The notes under the pieces are model-generated. The model ran no database searches, had not been told where the DNA came from, and was given only the letters and a program-made list of their open reading frames with translations. Positions 19,879-28,315 of a DNA stretch of 64,000 nucleotides are shown here, one piece after another. The stretch lies in contig NZ_OY762961.1 in assembly GCF_963666745.1 (NCBI RefSeq), positions 2,787,274-2,851,273 of the forward strand, given 5' to 3'. The translations under genes and the position numbers were made by a program. This stretch comes from an uncultured Desulfuromonas sp. (GTDB taxonomy: Bacteria > Desulfobacterota > Desulfuromonadia > Desulfuromonadales > Desulfuromonadaceae). The stretch's first letter is position 1. Each line of letters begins with the position of its first letter.

Positions 19879-20793
19879 CTACAGCCAATAAGGTGTTTCA
19901 CTGTCATCCTCGGTCTGCTCTGTCTGCCAGACATCCTGGATAACGCTGACCATGGAACGGATACGGTCCTGACCGGCATTCTTACTCAGCCAGGCCAGTC
20001 CCAACGGCAGAGTCAGCCAGCCCGGCTCCCAGATTTTCACCCGGCCACGCTGTACCAGAGGCATGGCTTCATCCTCACGCATCATGGCCACGCCCTGACC
20101 ATCGGCGACCAGTTCGCGGACAATCTGTTCATCGACGGTTGTCACCACCTGACGTGGCAACAGCTGCCGCTCAATCCGCTCCATCAACATGGTATAAAAC
20201 GGGCAGTCATTACCAACCCAGATCCAGGGTAACGCGGCGACCTGCGTCCAGTTCAGACTGTCGACATCGTCACTCAACCGCGTTGGAATCACCACACACA
20301 CCCGCACCTCAGCCAACACCTGATGGACAATATCGCGCTCGCGCATCCGTCCATAATGAAAGCCGACATCAATCTGCCCATCTCTCAACATCCGTGCGGT
20401 GTTGACCGTCTGACTGGTTTGAAATACCGGTCGCACCTCACCGTGCAATTGGCTCAAACGACGGGAAATTGAGGCAATGCGTAAAAAGGACGGGCTGGCA
20501 TTGAGGCCAAGTGTCACCAGTTCACCACCGCCCTGATGCAGGGCATGAGCCTGCTCGCGCAACTGACGTACCGAGCTGAGCACGCGATTGGCCTCATCGA
20601 GCAACTGTTCGCCCTGCAGAGTCAGGCGCATACCACGCGCTCCGCGTTTGAACAGGGTCACTCCCAGGTCTTCCTCCAAGCCTTTAAGCTGGCTCGACAA
20701 CGCAGACTGACTCAGGTTGAGGGTCTCCGCAGCGCGGGTCAAATTCTTGGTCTGGGCGATGACGGCAAACGACTGTAGCTGATAAAGTTCCAT
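19879..20793 (-). CDS. LysR-family transcriptional regulator
   Basis: 304 aa. N-terminal wHTH (LQSFAVIAQTKNLTRAAETLNLSQSALSSQ, about residues 5-35), then a linker helix and a LysR substrate-binding domain. The effector is unknown. ATG at 20793 is used; a GTG four codons earlier is possible. It is divergent from the small symporter accessory gene and SSS transporter, with perfect dyads at 20811-20831 and 20906-20919 between them. It therefore probably regulates that transporter and itself. Confidence 0.93.
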   Translation of the reverse strand: MELYQLQSFAVIAQTKNLTRAAETLNLSQSALSSQLKGLEEDLGVTLFKRGARGMRLTLQGEQLLDEANRVLSSVRQLREQAHALHQGGGELVTLGLNASPSFLRIASISRRLSQLHGEVRPVFQTSQTVNTARMLRDGQIDVGFHYGRMRERDIVHQVLAEVRVCVVIPTRLSDDVDSLNWTQVAALPWIWVGNDCPFYTMLMERIERQLLPRQVVTTVDEQIVRELVADGQGVAMMREDEAMPLVQRGRVKIWEPGWLTLPLGLAWLSKNAGQDRIRSMVSVIQDVWQTEQTEDDSETPYWL

Positions 20794-20810
20794 ACGGTTT
20801 CCCACTTCTT

Positions 20811-20831
20811 GCGTTCGATAAAATCGAACGC
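20811..20831. promoter_or_regulatory. Operator-like palindrome next to the LysR gene
   Basis: Perfect dyad GCGTTCGAT-AAA-ATCGAACGC (9 bp arms), 18 bp upstream of the LysR start. The same half-site GTTCGATAAAA recurs at 20923-20932. This fits a LysR recognition site in the divergent promoter region. Confidence 0.6.
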
Positions 20832-20905
20832 TACGTACTAAACAATCAATTTATTAAAACAAAAATAAACCTGTAGAAATAGCCACTTATACAAATTAAG
20901 CCACA

Positions 20906-20919
20906 TCGAATACATTCGA
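20906..20919. promoter_or_regulatory. Second operator-like palindrome
   Basis: Dyad TCGAAT-AC-ATTCGA, about 38 bp before the accessory protein start and immediately before the repeated GTTCGATAAAA at 20923. It shares the TTCGA core with the site at 20811-20831. Possible activation site for the symporter operon. Confidence 0.5.
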
Positions 20920-20956
20920 AAAGTTCGATAAAACAAATCAAAAAGGAGTGTTTACC

Positions 20957-21133
20957 ATGCTAGGACTTGAAGGGATTCTCGTGCCCCTGGGCATGATCCT
21001 TACTTTGCTCAGCACCGTGCTGTGCATTGTCTATGGCCTGCTCAACTGGAACAAAGGCTATATGACCGACGAAGAGTTCACCCAGGAACAACGCTGGAAC
21101 GAAGAAGAACAACACGTCGAAGAGCAACTTTAA
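20957..21133 (+). CDS. Symporter small accessory protein
   Basis: 58 aa with one TM helix (PLGMILTLLSTVLCIVYGLL) followed by NWNKGY and an acidic, Glu-rich cytoplasmic tail. Small proteins of this pattern are found directly upstream of SSS-family transporters and are named symporter small accessory proteins. ATG at 20957 lies 8 bp after AAGGAG; a GTG directly after the site is too close. It precedes the SSS gene by 67 bp, so they form an operon. Confidence 0.85.
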   Translation: MLGLEGILVPLGMILTLLSTVLCIVYGLLNWNKGYMTDEEFTQEQRWNEEEQHVEEQL

Positions 21134-21200
21134 CAGAGGACATTGAAGCAGACTGAATCTCAACAGCCTGCACTTTCCCGCAAAAACAGGAACATCCTAC

Positions 21201-22817
21201 ATGAGCATCCCTTTACTGACCACCGTTGTTGTCGTTTATCTGGCCATCATCGCCATTTTATCGCTTCAAGCCTGGAAGAAAACCCACAATGCCGCCGACT
21301 ACCTGGTCGCCGGTCGTCAGATTCACCCCTTTGTCATGGCCCTGTCCTACGGCGCCACCTTTGTCAGCACCTCAGCCATTATCGGCTTCGGCGGTGCGGC
21401 GGCGGTGTTCGGCATGAGCCTGCAATGGCTGACGTTTCTCACCGTGTTTGTCGGCGTCTTTATTGCCTTTGTCTTTTTCGGTCGTCGCACCCGGGTGATG
21501 GGGCTAAATCTCAATGCCCACACCTTTCCGGAATTTCTCGGTCTGCGCTTTGAGTCCACCCGTTTGCAGGGTGCCACCGGCGCGTTGATCTTCATCGCCA
21601 TGCCACTGTATGCCAGTGTCGTGCTGATGGGCGGAGCCAAGTTTATCGCCCAGATCCTCGACACCAACTACAACGTGGCGCTTTTTTTCCTGACCATCTT
21701 CGTCGCCGTGTACGTCATTATGGGCGGGCTCAAAGCAGTCATGTACACCGATGCCTTTCAGGGCAGCATGATGTTTATCGGCATGGTCTCCCTGCTGGTG
21801 GCCACCTACTATAAGCTGGGCGGATTCATCACTGCCCATCAACGCCTGACCGACATGCAGGAAATTGCCATCAAAATCTTCGGTGCCAAAGGCCACACCG
21901 GCTGGACCAATTTCCCGGCATTCGGCACTGAGTATTGGCTGGTGGTCGTCACCACCATCGTCCTCGGCGTTGGTATCGGTGTTCTGGCCCAGCCTCAGCT
22001 GATCGTGCGTTTCATGACGGTCAAGAGCAACCGTGAGTTGAACCGCGCCGTTCTCATCGGCGGCATTTTCGTCCTGATTGTCGTTGGCGTCTCTCTCGCC
22101 ATCGGAGCGCTGGCCAACGTATTTTTCTACTATGAAAATCCGGAGACGGCAGGCAAAATTGCCCTGATAGCCGCAGGAAAAAATGTCTCGGAGATTATCC
22201 CGCTTTATATCAGTACGGCCATGCCCCAGTGGTTTACCGCCGTGTTTATGATCACCCTGCTCTCTGCGGGCATGAGCACCCTGAGTTCCCAGTTTCACGC
22301 CATGGGCACCGCCCTGGGTCGTGACATCTACGAAAAAGCTCTGGGCGGCAGCGGCAACAGCATCATTCTCACCAAGATGGGCATTCTGTTTGCCATCCTG
22401 ATCAGTTATTTTCTCGCTTGGGCGCTACCGACATTTTTTGAAGGGGGAACAGCGATCATTGCACGGGGAACGGCGATTTTCTTCGGCATCTGCGCGGCCG
22501 CATTTCTGCCCATGTATTTCGGCGCACTCTATTTTCGCAACATGACGCGTCTCAGCGCCTGGGCCTGCTTTGTCACCGGCACTCTGACCAGCCTGTTCTG
22601 GCTGTTTTTTGTTCACGCCAAAGAATCAAAGCCCTTAATGGTCTGCAACGCCCTGTTTGGCGTCGATTCTCTGGGTTCCGGCACCTTGTGGGCGGTGGTT
22701 GACCCACTGGTCATTGCGCTCCCCGCTTCTGCTCTGGTAACGATTCTGTTCAACCTGAAACGCAACAAAGCTTATTCAGAGCAGCACATTGAGCGCTGTT
22801 TTCACAATATCAAATAG
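21201..22817 (+). CDS. Sodium:solute symporter (SSS family)
   Basis: 538 aa inner-membrane carrier with about 13 hydrophobic segments. SSS hallmarks include DYLVAGRQIHPFVMALSYGATFVSTSAIIGFGG near the N-terminus (quoted segment spans about residues 33-63) and GGLKAVMYTDAFQG in the middle; the sodium site around MSTLSSQFHAMGTALGRD is typical. Similar to proline/acetate/pantothenate carriers, but the substrate is not readable from sequence. Transcribed with the small accessory protein and probably controlled by the divergent LysR. Ends at a hairpin (22825-22846). Confidence 0.92.
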   Translation: MSIPLLTTVVVVYLAIIAILSLQAWKKTHNAADYLVAGRQIHPFVMALSYGATFVSTSAIIGFGGAAAVFGMSLQWLTFLTVFVGVFIAFVFFGRRTRVMGLNLNAHTFPEFLGLRFESTRLQGATGALIFIAMPLYASVVLMGGAKFIAQILDTNYNVALFFLTIFVAVYVIMGGLKAVMYTDAFQGSMMFIGMVSLLVATYYKLGGFITAHQRLTDMQEIAIKIFGAKGHTGWTNFPAFGTEYWLVVVTTIVLGVGIGVLAQPQLIVRFMTVKSNRELNRAVLIGGIFVLIVVGVSLAIGALANVFFYYENPETAGKIALIAAGKNVSEIIPLYISTAMPQWFTAVFMITLLSAGMSTLSSQFHAMGTALGRDIYEKALGGSGNSIILTKMGILFAILISYFLAWALPTFFEGGTAIIARGTAIFFGICAAAFLPMYFGALYFRNMTRLSAWACFVTGTLTSLFWLFFVHAKESKPLMVCNALFGVDSLGSGTLWAVVDPLVIALPASALVTILFNLKRNKAYSEQHIERCFHNIK

Positions 22818-22824
22818 TTCAAAA

Positions 22825-22846
22825 TGCGCCCGCTTCAGCGGGCGCA
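22825..22846. terminator. Bidirectional terminator after the SSS gene
   Basis: Perfect stem TGCGCCCGC / GCGGGCGCA with a TTCA loop, followed on the plus strand by CTAATTTTTG. It lies between the convergent SSS and DUF2284 genes, abutting the latter's stop codon. Confidence 0.8.
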
Positions 22847-23434
22847 CTAATTTTTGCCCACCAGAAGAATGCCCACCAACACACCCATGGCATCGGAAGG
22901 ATGCTTACTGTCACGCGTCACCTTCTCAATCGGCCAACCAATTTTGTCACACAGCTCAAACACATTGATGCCAAGTGCTGACAACGAAAGACGTGACCAC
23001 TGGGGAAAGCGACACACGCCCCCCGGCTCCAGGGCCTGACAGGTTTTACTGGTCGCACAGAACAGCCGCTTACACGAACCGGCAGCCAACCCGGCCGCTT
23101 TGAAACCGCGCATACGCGCCCATTTTTCCAACTGGGCGGCAACGACATGAATTTGTCGCGCCTCAACCTGGTACTCATCACTCTGCAGATCAGAGACCGG
23201 CAGATCGCGTTTAAAGACCACGGCCCATTCATAGCCGGCCAGCATGCCCGGCACATCATCAATGGCACCACGATGGGGAGGGCACAGGGCCGACTCGCCA
23301 TAGGCACCGCATTCAAGACAAAAGTCCGTCAGGGTAGGATCAATCGGCAATTCCGTCACGACAACACAGCTGGCATCATCCATTCCCAACGCACGGGCTT
23401 TATCGGTGAACTGTCGCAACTGATTTTCTTCCAT
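22847..23434 (-). CDS. DUF2284-family putative metal-binding protein
   Basis: 195 aa. Cysteine-rich N-terminal half (FCLECGAYGESALCPPH) and a second cluster (GSCKRLFCATSKTCQALEPGGVCRFP) give the DUF2284 pattern, probably an Fe-S or zinc protein. This family occurs mainly in anaerobes; biochemical role unknown. AAAGGAG precedes the ATG. Stands alone between two transporter loci. Confidence 0.85.
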   Translation of the reverse strand: MEENQLRQFTDKARALGMDDASCVVVTELPIDPTLTDFCLECGAYGESALCPPHRGAIDDVPGMLAGYEWAVVFKRDLPVSDLQSDEYQVEARQIHVVAAQLEKWARMRGFKAAGLAAGSCKRLFCATSKTCQALEPGGVCRFPQWSRLSLSALGINVFELCDKIGWPIEKVTRDSKHPSDAMGVLVGILLVGKN

Positions 23435-23538
23435 GGCGCACTCCTTTTATCAACGTAACGAACAATCCGTTCCCTGTAACAGGCTAATCTTACTCCAAAT
23501 CGTGTCAAATTCGGGAATAAAATGCCCGGCTCTCATTG

Positions 23539-24396
23539 TCACTCGACATCAGCAAAGAGTAGACTCTGAAAAGCCTGCAGCGCTTTGCTTGGATTTTCAC
23601 CACGCCGCCAGACAAACCATGTTGTCATCAGGCCAAAGCCATCAGTCACTTTCCGAATCGCACAATTCTCCGCCAAATGGGGGCGCTCAACCACGGAACG
23701 CGGCAGAAGACTGATGCCCATCCCGGCAGCAACACAGGCGACTATACCTTCGATAGATCCCAGTTCGACCACCTGATAGCCCACCCTGCCCCTTTGACGC
23801 AGCCAGTCTTCCAGCTGCGCCCGATAAGAGCAACCGGCACGAAAAACCAGGATTTTCAATGACGCCACAGCAAACGGGTCCATGTCACGCGGCGCAATCA
23901 GCACCAACTCTTCTTCAAAGACACGGCGCTTCTCCACACGTTGGAGATCTATCTCTCCGGCAACAAAAGCCCCATCAACCTCGAAATCAAGCAGTTTTTT
24001 CAAAGACACCACAGATGGTGCGGTCACCAGATTCAATTCAACCTGCGGATAGCGGCGGTGAAAATCGGCCAGCATATCGGGCAAACGAACCGCCGCAGTT
24101 GTCTCCATAGAGCCGATAGCAAGCTTTCCTTGCGGCGGGCCCTGCGCACTGACAGCGTTTTGAGCTTCCCTGGTCAGTTGAATAATGCGTTCGGCATAAT
24201 CACGCAAGGTTTGCCCTGAAGCCGTGAGGCACACGCCCTTGCTTTTACGGTGAAACAGCGTGGTTGCCAAGCGCTCTTCCAGCTGCCGGACACGTGTGGT
24301 CACATTGGACTGCACATAGTTCAATTCTTCGGCAGCGCGGGAAATACTGCCATGACGGGCCACAGCCAAAAAAATTTTCAGATCACGGATTTCCAT
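23539..24396 (-). CDS. LysR-family transcriptional regulator
   Basis: 285 aa. wHTH at residues about 3-35 (LKIFLAVARHGSISRAAEEL, then NYVQSNVTTRVRQLEE), and a C-terminal effector domain with GSIEGIVACVAAGMGISLLP. ATG at 24396 fits the family; an in-frame upstream ATG would add 12 residues. It is divergent from the MFS transporter at 24467 with about 70 bp between, so it likely controls the MFS-tautomerase pair. Confidence 0.92.
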   Translation of the reverse strand: MEIRDLKIFLAVARHGSISRAAEELNYVQSNVTTRVRQLEERLATTLFHRKSKGVCLTASGQTLRDYAERIIQLTREAQNAVSAQGPPQGKLAIGSMETTAAVRLPDMLADFHRRYPQVELNLVTAPSVVSLKKLLDFEVDGAFVAGEIDLQRVEKRRVFEEELVLIAPRDMDPFAVASLKILVFRAGCSYRAQLEDWLRQRGRVGYQVVELGSIEGIVACVAAGMGISLLPRSVVERPHLAENCAIRKVTDGFGLMTTWFVWRRGENPSKALQAFQSLLFADVE

Positions 24397-24466
24397 TTTG
24401 ATATCACTTTCAAAGATATAAAAGATCTCCATATTTCATTTGTGATGATATTTTTGTCGCGTTAAA

Positions 24467-25645
24467 ATGTCAAACATGAACCCAGCACAGGACAAACAGA
24501 TCGCCATCACGGTTTTACTCGGCGGGATTTTCGGCATGATGGTCGCGATGGGCATCGGCCGTTTTGCGTACACACCGATCTTACCACTGATGCAGCGCGA
24601 CCTCGGGATCAACAACAGTGTTGCCGGCAGCCTAGCCGCATTAAACTATACAGGCTACCTCATGGGTGCCCTGTTGTGCATGCTGTCTCCGACGGTATTG
24701 CGTCAGCGCGCCTTTCCGGCGACGGCCCTGGTTCTCAGCATTGCCACAACGTTGGGCATGGGGCTGACCACGTCGACACTGCTCTGGAGTGCCATGCGCT
24801 TCACCGGCGGAGTGGCGAGTGCCGTGCTGTTTATTATCATTACAGCGGAAGTCGCCGAAACCCTGATCCGTCATCATCACGGACACTGGCTGGGAACTCT
24901 TTACAGCGGAATCGGCTTGGGCATTGCCGCAAGCGGTGCGCTGGTGCCATGGCTCAGTCATCTCGGCGGCTGGTCCGGAGCATGGCTCGGCATGGCTGCC
25001 CTGTCAGTGGTCATGTCCGCGATTGGCCTGATTCTGGGTCGCCGTCACATTGATGTCCACCCGACAACACGAAACCTCTCTTCATGCCCGTCCCAGCCGC
25101 GGCATCCTCTGTGGCCACTGGCAATCGCTTATTTTCTTGAAGGACTCGGCTATATTGTCTCGGCAACCTTCCTTGTGGCGATGATCGCCGCAACACCAGG
25201 GCTTGAAGATTTCGCCCCTTACAGTTGGACCATCGTCGGCCTGGCAGCCATTCCGTCGACACTGATCTGGCCATTTGTGGCTCAACGCATCGGCCAACAA
25301 AAAGCTTTGATCGCCGCATTCAGCATTCAGGCCGCCGGGACACTGGTCAGCATGTATGCCGACTCTGTGGCCGAAGTCGTGTTTTGCGCAACAAGTTTTG
25401 GTGCCACCTTTCTTGGCATAGTCGCCCTGACACTCTCTGAAGGTAACCGTCGTTGGCCGGCAGAGACGCACCATGCCGCTGCGATTTTAACGACCGCTTT
25501 CAGCCTCGGCCAGATGTTCGGTCCAGCGATTGCCGGTGTTCTTGCCGACCACGAGTCCGGCTTTGCGCTGCCACTTGGCTTGGCCGGAAGTTGTGTTATT
25601 TGTGGAGGGATCATCCTCTTTTTTGATCATTTCCCCCCGAGATAA
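24467..25645 (+). CDS. MFS transporter, YbfB/YjiJ type
   Basis: 392 aa with 12 predicted TM helices. The first helix region GIFGMMVAMGIGRFAYTPILP is characteristic of the YbfB/YjiJ family. Substrate unknown. I see no Shine-Dalgarno ahead of the ATG at 24467 (another ATG is three codons in), so the message might be nearly leaderless. The tautomerase gene follows after 12 bp, and a LysR gene is divergent. Confidence 0.9.
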   Translation: MSNMNPAQDKQIAITVLLGGIFGMMVAMGIGRFAYTPILPLMQRDLGINNSVAGSLAALNYTGYLMGALLCMLSPTVLRQRAFPATALVLSIATTLGMGLTTSTLLWSAMRFTGGVASAVLFIIITAEVAETLIRHHHGHWLGTLYSGIGLGIAASGALVPWLSHLGGWSGAWLGMAALSVVMSAIGLILGRRHIDVHPTTRNLSSCPSQPRHPLWPLAIAYFLEGLGYIVSATFLVAMIAATPGLEDFAPYSWTIVGLAAIPSTLIWPFVAQRIGQQKALIAAFSIQAAGTLVSMYADSVAEVVFCATSFGATFLGIVALTLSEGNRRWPAETHHAAAILTTAFSLGQMFGPAIAGVLADHESGFALPLGLAGSCVICGGIILFFDHFPPR

Positions 25646-25657
25646 AGGAGACAACCC

Positions 25658-25861
25658 ATGCCTTACGTTCATTTCCGCATTACCAACGAAGGTGCCACCA
25701 AGGAGCAGAAAGCCGCACTGATCAAAGGGGCGACGCAGCTGTTGGTGGATGTCCTGGGTAAAAATCCGGCGACCACTGTCGTCACCATTGAAGAAGTCGA
25801 AACCGATAACTGGGGCATCGGCGGTGAAACCGTGACCGTGCTACGGCAAAAAAAGGGTTGA
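25658..25861 (+). CDS. 4-oxalocrotonate tautomerase family enzyme
   Basis: 67 aa, the size of 4-OT hexamer subunits. The catalytic Pro is residue 2 (exposed as Pro1 after Met removal) in MPYVHFRITNEG, and the conserved region VVTIEEVETDNWGIGGETV is present. It tautomerises keto-enol acids; together with a LysR/MFS pair it may belong to uptake and conversion of an organic acid. GGAG precedes the ATG. Confidence 0.92.
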   Translation: MPYVHFRITNEGATKEQKAALIKGATQLLVDVLGKNPATTVVTIEEVETDNWGIGGETVTVLRQKKG

Positions 25862-25973
25862 ACCACACAAAACCTTTTTGCTCTTTCATCGAGAAATAAC
25901 TTTGAAACGGTTGCCGCTGACGGACGCGTTCCTTATACTGTCCTCATTTATCACCCCGTCCGGAGGACCACCT

Positions 25974-27104
25974 ATGGAGCAACTCCACGCCTGGCTGCAA
26001 CTGGAGTATTTCGATATTTCATTACAACGCTATGCCCTCGCTCTGGGCATTGTGCTGCTATGTCTGATCTTCAAGCGTCTGTTTAGCCGTCTGCTGACTC
26101 GCGTCATCTCGCCGCTGGTGGACCGCACCGAGAACACCTTTGACGATCTACTGCTGCAGAGCTTGCGGCGGCCACTGGAATTTCTCGTTTTTATTGCCGG
26201 GTTGTTCATCGCCCTGCAGGTGCTACAGCTCCCCTCGGAGCCGACCAATCTGAAACAGTTCGGCCAGGCTCTGATCAAGACCTTGTTCACCTTCAACATT
26301 GGCTGGATCCTGTTTAACGCCGTCGATATTCTTGAATGCACCATTGCCAAGTGGGCGCATCATACCGGCTCGCCGCTCGACGATCATCTGCTGCCGTTTA
26401 TTCGTAAGTCGGCGCGGCTATTTATTATCGTATTGGCCGTGGTGTTGGTGATTCAGAACCTCGGCTATTCGATTTCCGGCTTGCTCGCCTCCCTCGGCCT
26501 CGGTGGTCTGGCCGTCGCCTTGGCGGCCAAAGATACGCTGTCCAACATTTTCGGCTCGATCATGATCCTGCTTGATCGTCCCTTCCGCGTCGGCGACTGG
26601 GTGCAAACCGACAATCTGGAAGGGGTGGTCGAAGAGATCGGCTTTCGCTCCACCAAGATCCGCACCTTTGCCAAAACCCTGATCACCGTGCCCAACAACA
26701 TCATCGCCAACACGTCGCTGAACAACTACAGCCGCATGCCCAAACGCCGCATCAAGATGAGTGTCGGCGTCACCTACGACAGCACCCCGCAACAGATGCG
26801 CGAGGCGGTGGCCGCCATTCGCACTATGCTGAAAAACCACCCGGCCATCCAGCAGGATTTCATGCTGGTCAACTTCACCGACTTCGGCGCGTCGTCTCTG
26901 GATATTTTGGTCTACTGTTTCACCACGACTACGGTATGGGGCGAATACCTTGAAGCCCGCGAAGATGTGTGTCTGAAAATCATGGAGATCCTCGAAGAAC
27001 TTAATATGGAAATTGCCTTCCCCAGCCAGAGCATCTATGTTCACGACAACAGCGACAGCCTGATCGACCCCGATCGCTTGGCATCCACTGAGGAGAACGC
27101 CTGA
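25974..27104 (+). CDS. Mechanosensitive ion channel, MscS family
   Basis: 376 aa. Four or five TM helices, the pore-lining helix GLGGLAVALAAKDTLSNIFGS and the following beta domain DRPFRVGDWVQTDNLEGVVEE are textbook MscS. The C-terminal cytoplasmic domain ends after IAFPSQSIYV. ATG at 25974 is behind GGAGG; the upstream open codons belong to the leader. It is immediately followed (1 bp) by the HD gene and then the YkgJ gene, so these three are co-expressed. Confidence 0.95.
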   Translation: MEQLHAWLQLEYFDISLQRYALALGIVLLCLIFKRLFSRLLTRVISPLVDRTENTFDDLLLQSLRRPLEFLVFIAGLFIALQVLQLPSEPTNLKQFGQALIKTLFTFNIGWILFNAVDILECTIAKWAHHTGSPLDDHLLPFIRKSARLFIIVLAVVLVIQNLGYSISGLLASLGLGGLAVALAAKDTLSNIFGSIMILLDRPFRVGDWVQTDNLEGVVEEIGFRSTKIRTFAKTLITVPNNIIANTSLNNYSRMPKRRIKMSVGVTYDSTPQQMREAVAAIRTMLKNHPAIQQDFMLVNFTDFGASSLDILVYCFTTTTVWGEYLEAREDVCLKIMEILEELNMEIAFPSQSIYVHDNSDSLIDPDRLASTEENA

Positions 27105-27105
27105 T

Positions 27106-27516
27106 ATGAAACACGAACAGCTCAAAGGGCAACTGATCAAAACCCTGGTCGATTTCTTCGACACCGACTATCGCCGCATCACCCACGCTATTGAAGTGCT
27201 CAAACAGGCCGAGCTGCTGGTGAGTCACTATGACCATGTCGATGAAGAACTGCTGCTGGCCTGCGCTGTGCTTCACGATGTCGGCATCAAACCCTCTGAG
27301 GCCGAACTCGGCTACAACGATGGGAAAACCCAGGAGCAATACGGCCCTGCTGTCGCCACCGAGCTGTTGGAAAACATCGACTTTGATCCGGCCAAGACGA
27401 AAAAAGTTGCCGAGATCGTCGGCAACCATCACTCCAAATCACGCTATGACTATGTTGAGCTGGAAATCCTCAAGCTCGCCGACCTCATCGTCAACAAGCT
27501 CGACAACTGCGCCTGA
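27106..27516 (+). CDS. HD-domain phosphohydrolase
   Basis: 136 aa. HD-superfamily metal ligands: His27 (RRITHAIEV), His-Asp 57-58 (CAVLHDVGIKPSE), histidines in VGNHHSK near 108-109, and Asp in LKLADLIVNK. Probably a small nucleotide or phosphate-ester hydrolase; the substrate is unknown. It starts 1 bp after MscS and its stop overlaps the YkgJ start (TGATG). Confidence 0.88.
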   Translation: MKHEQLKGQLIKTLVDFFDTDYRRITHAIEVLKQAELLVSHYDHVDEELLLACAVLHDVGIKPSEAELGYNDGKTQEQYGPAVATELLENIDFDPAKTKKVAEIVGNHHSKSRYDYVELEILKLADLIVNKLDNCA

Positions 27517-28232
27517 TGGAGACCCTGCCCGTGTGGACTGCCCTCATTGAACACGCCCAGCAAAAACAGCGCTTCCTCGACCAGCTCTGCACCCTGTGCA
27601 GTGGTGAGTTTGTCGGCAAAGGCGGCACCATCCACTGCCAACGCGGCTGCGCGGGCTGTTGCACCCTCAATGTCCGCTGTACTCTCACCGAAGCCGTGGC
27701 CCTGGCTCCGCACCTGACCGACAACCAGATTGAGGCAATCCACCTTCACGCCGAAAAGCTCAAACAGATTGACCGCGACAACAATGATCTGAAAAATTTC
27801 CTCAAAGCCAGCCGCGAGCAAGTCGGCCCCTGCCCACTGCTCGACGCAGACGGTGCCTGCTCGGTCTATGACTACCGCCCCCTGGCCTGCCGCGCTCTGC
27901 TCTCCACCATGGACCCGCATTATTGCACACTGGATTTTTCCACCCTTACCAGTGAAGGAAAACAAGCCTTCATGGCCCAGCTTGACCAGGATTCGGTCAA
28001 CTTCCCCACCCACTACCTCGCCATGCCGCAACAGATCGCCCAGGCGGCGGAGATGGAATGTCTGGAAAAGATGAAACAGGCGTTTGGTGTGGCCGTGACC
28101 GGAAATCTGCCTTACTTGCTGGAGTTGGAAGTGACGTTGAAGCTGAGTGCAAGATTAGCCGAGGGAATTCGTTTTGAGGAACAGATAAAGACGTCCTACG
28201 CAGAAAAGTCATTTTTGATCGATGTCGTATAA
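27516..28232 (+). CDS. YkgJ-family cysteine-cluster protein
   Basis: 238 aa. The CxxxCxxCC-like cluster appears as HCQRGCAGCCTLNVRC, with further Cys in GPCPLLDADGACSVYDYRPLACR. This pattern is the YkgJ (UPF0153) family, thought to bind zinc or Fe-S; function unknown. Translationally coupled to the HD gene. A second YkgJ-type gene lies at 56851. Confidence 0.88.
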   Translation: METLPVWTALIEHAQQKQRFLDQLCTLCSGEFVGKGGTIHCQRGCAGCCTLNVRCTLTEAVALAPHLTDNQIEAIHLHAEKLKQIDRDNNDLKNFLKASREQVGPCPLLDADGACSVYDYRPLACRALLSTMDPHYCTLDFSTLTSEGKQAFMAQLDQDSVNFPTHYLAMPQQIAQAAEMECLEKMKQAFGVAVTGNLPYLLELEVTLKLSARLAEGIRFEEQIKTSYAEKSFLIDVV

Positions 28233-28315
28233 AATTTCCTAATTGGCCACCGAACCCGCCACAGAGGAGCAGTGGCTAAGCAGGTTTTCAAATGTGCTGC
28301 CGCCAGGCTATTCAG

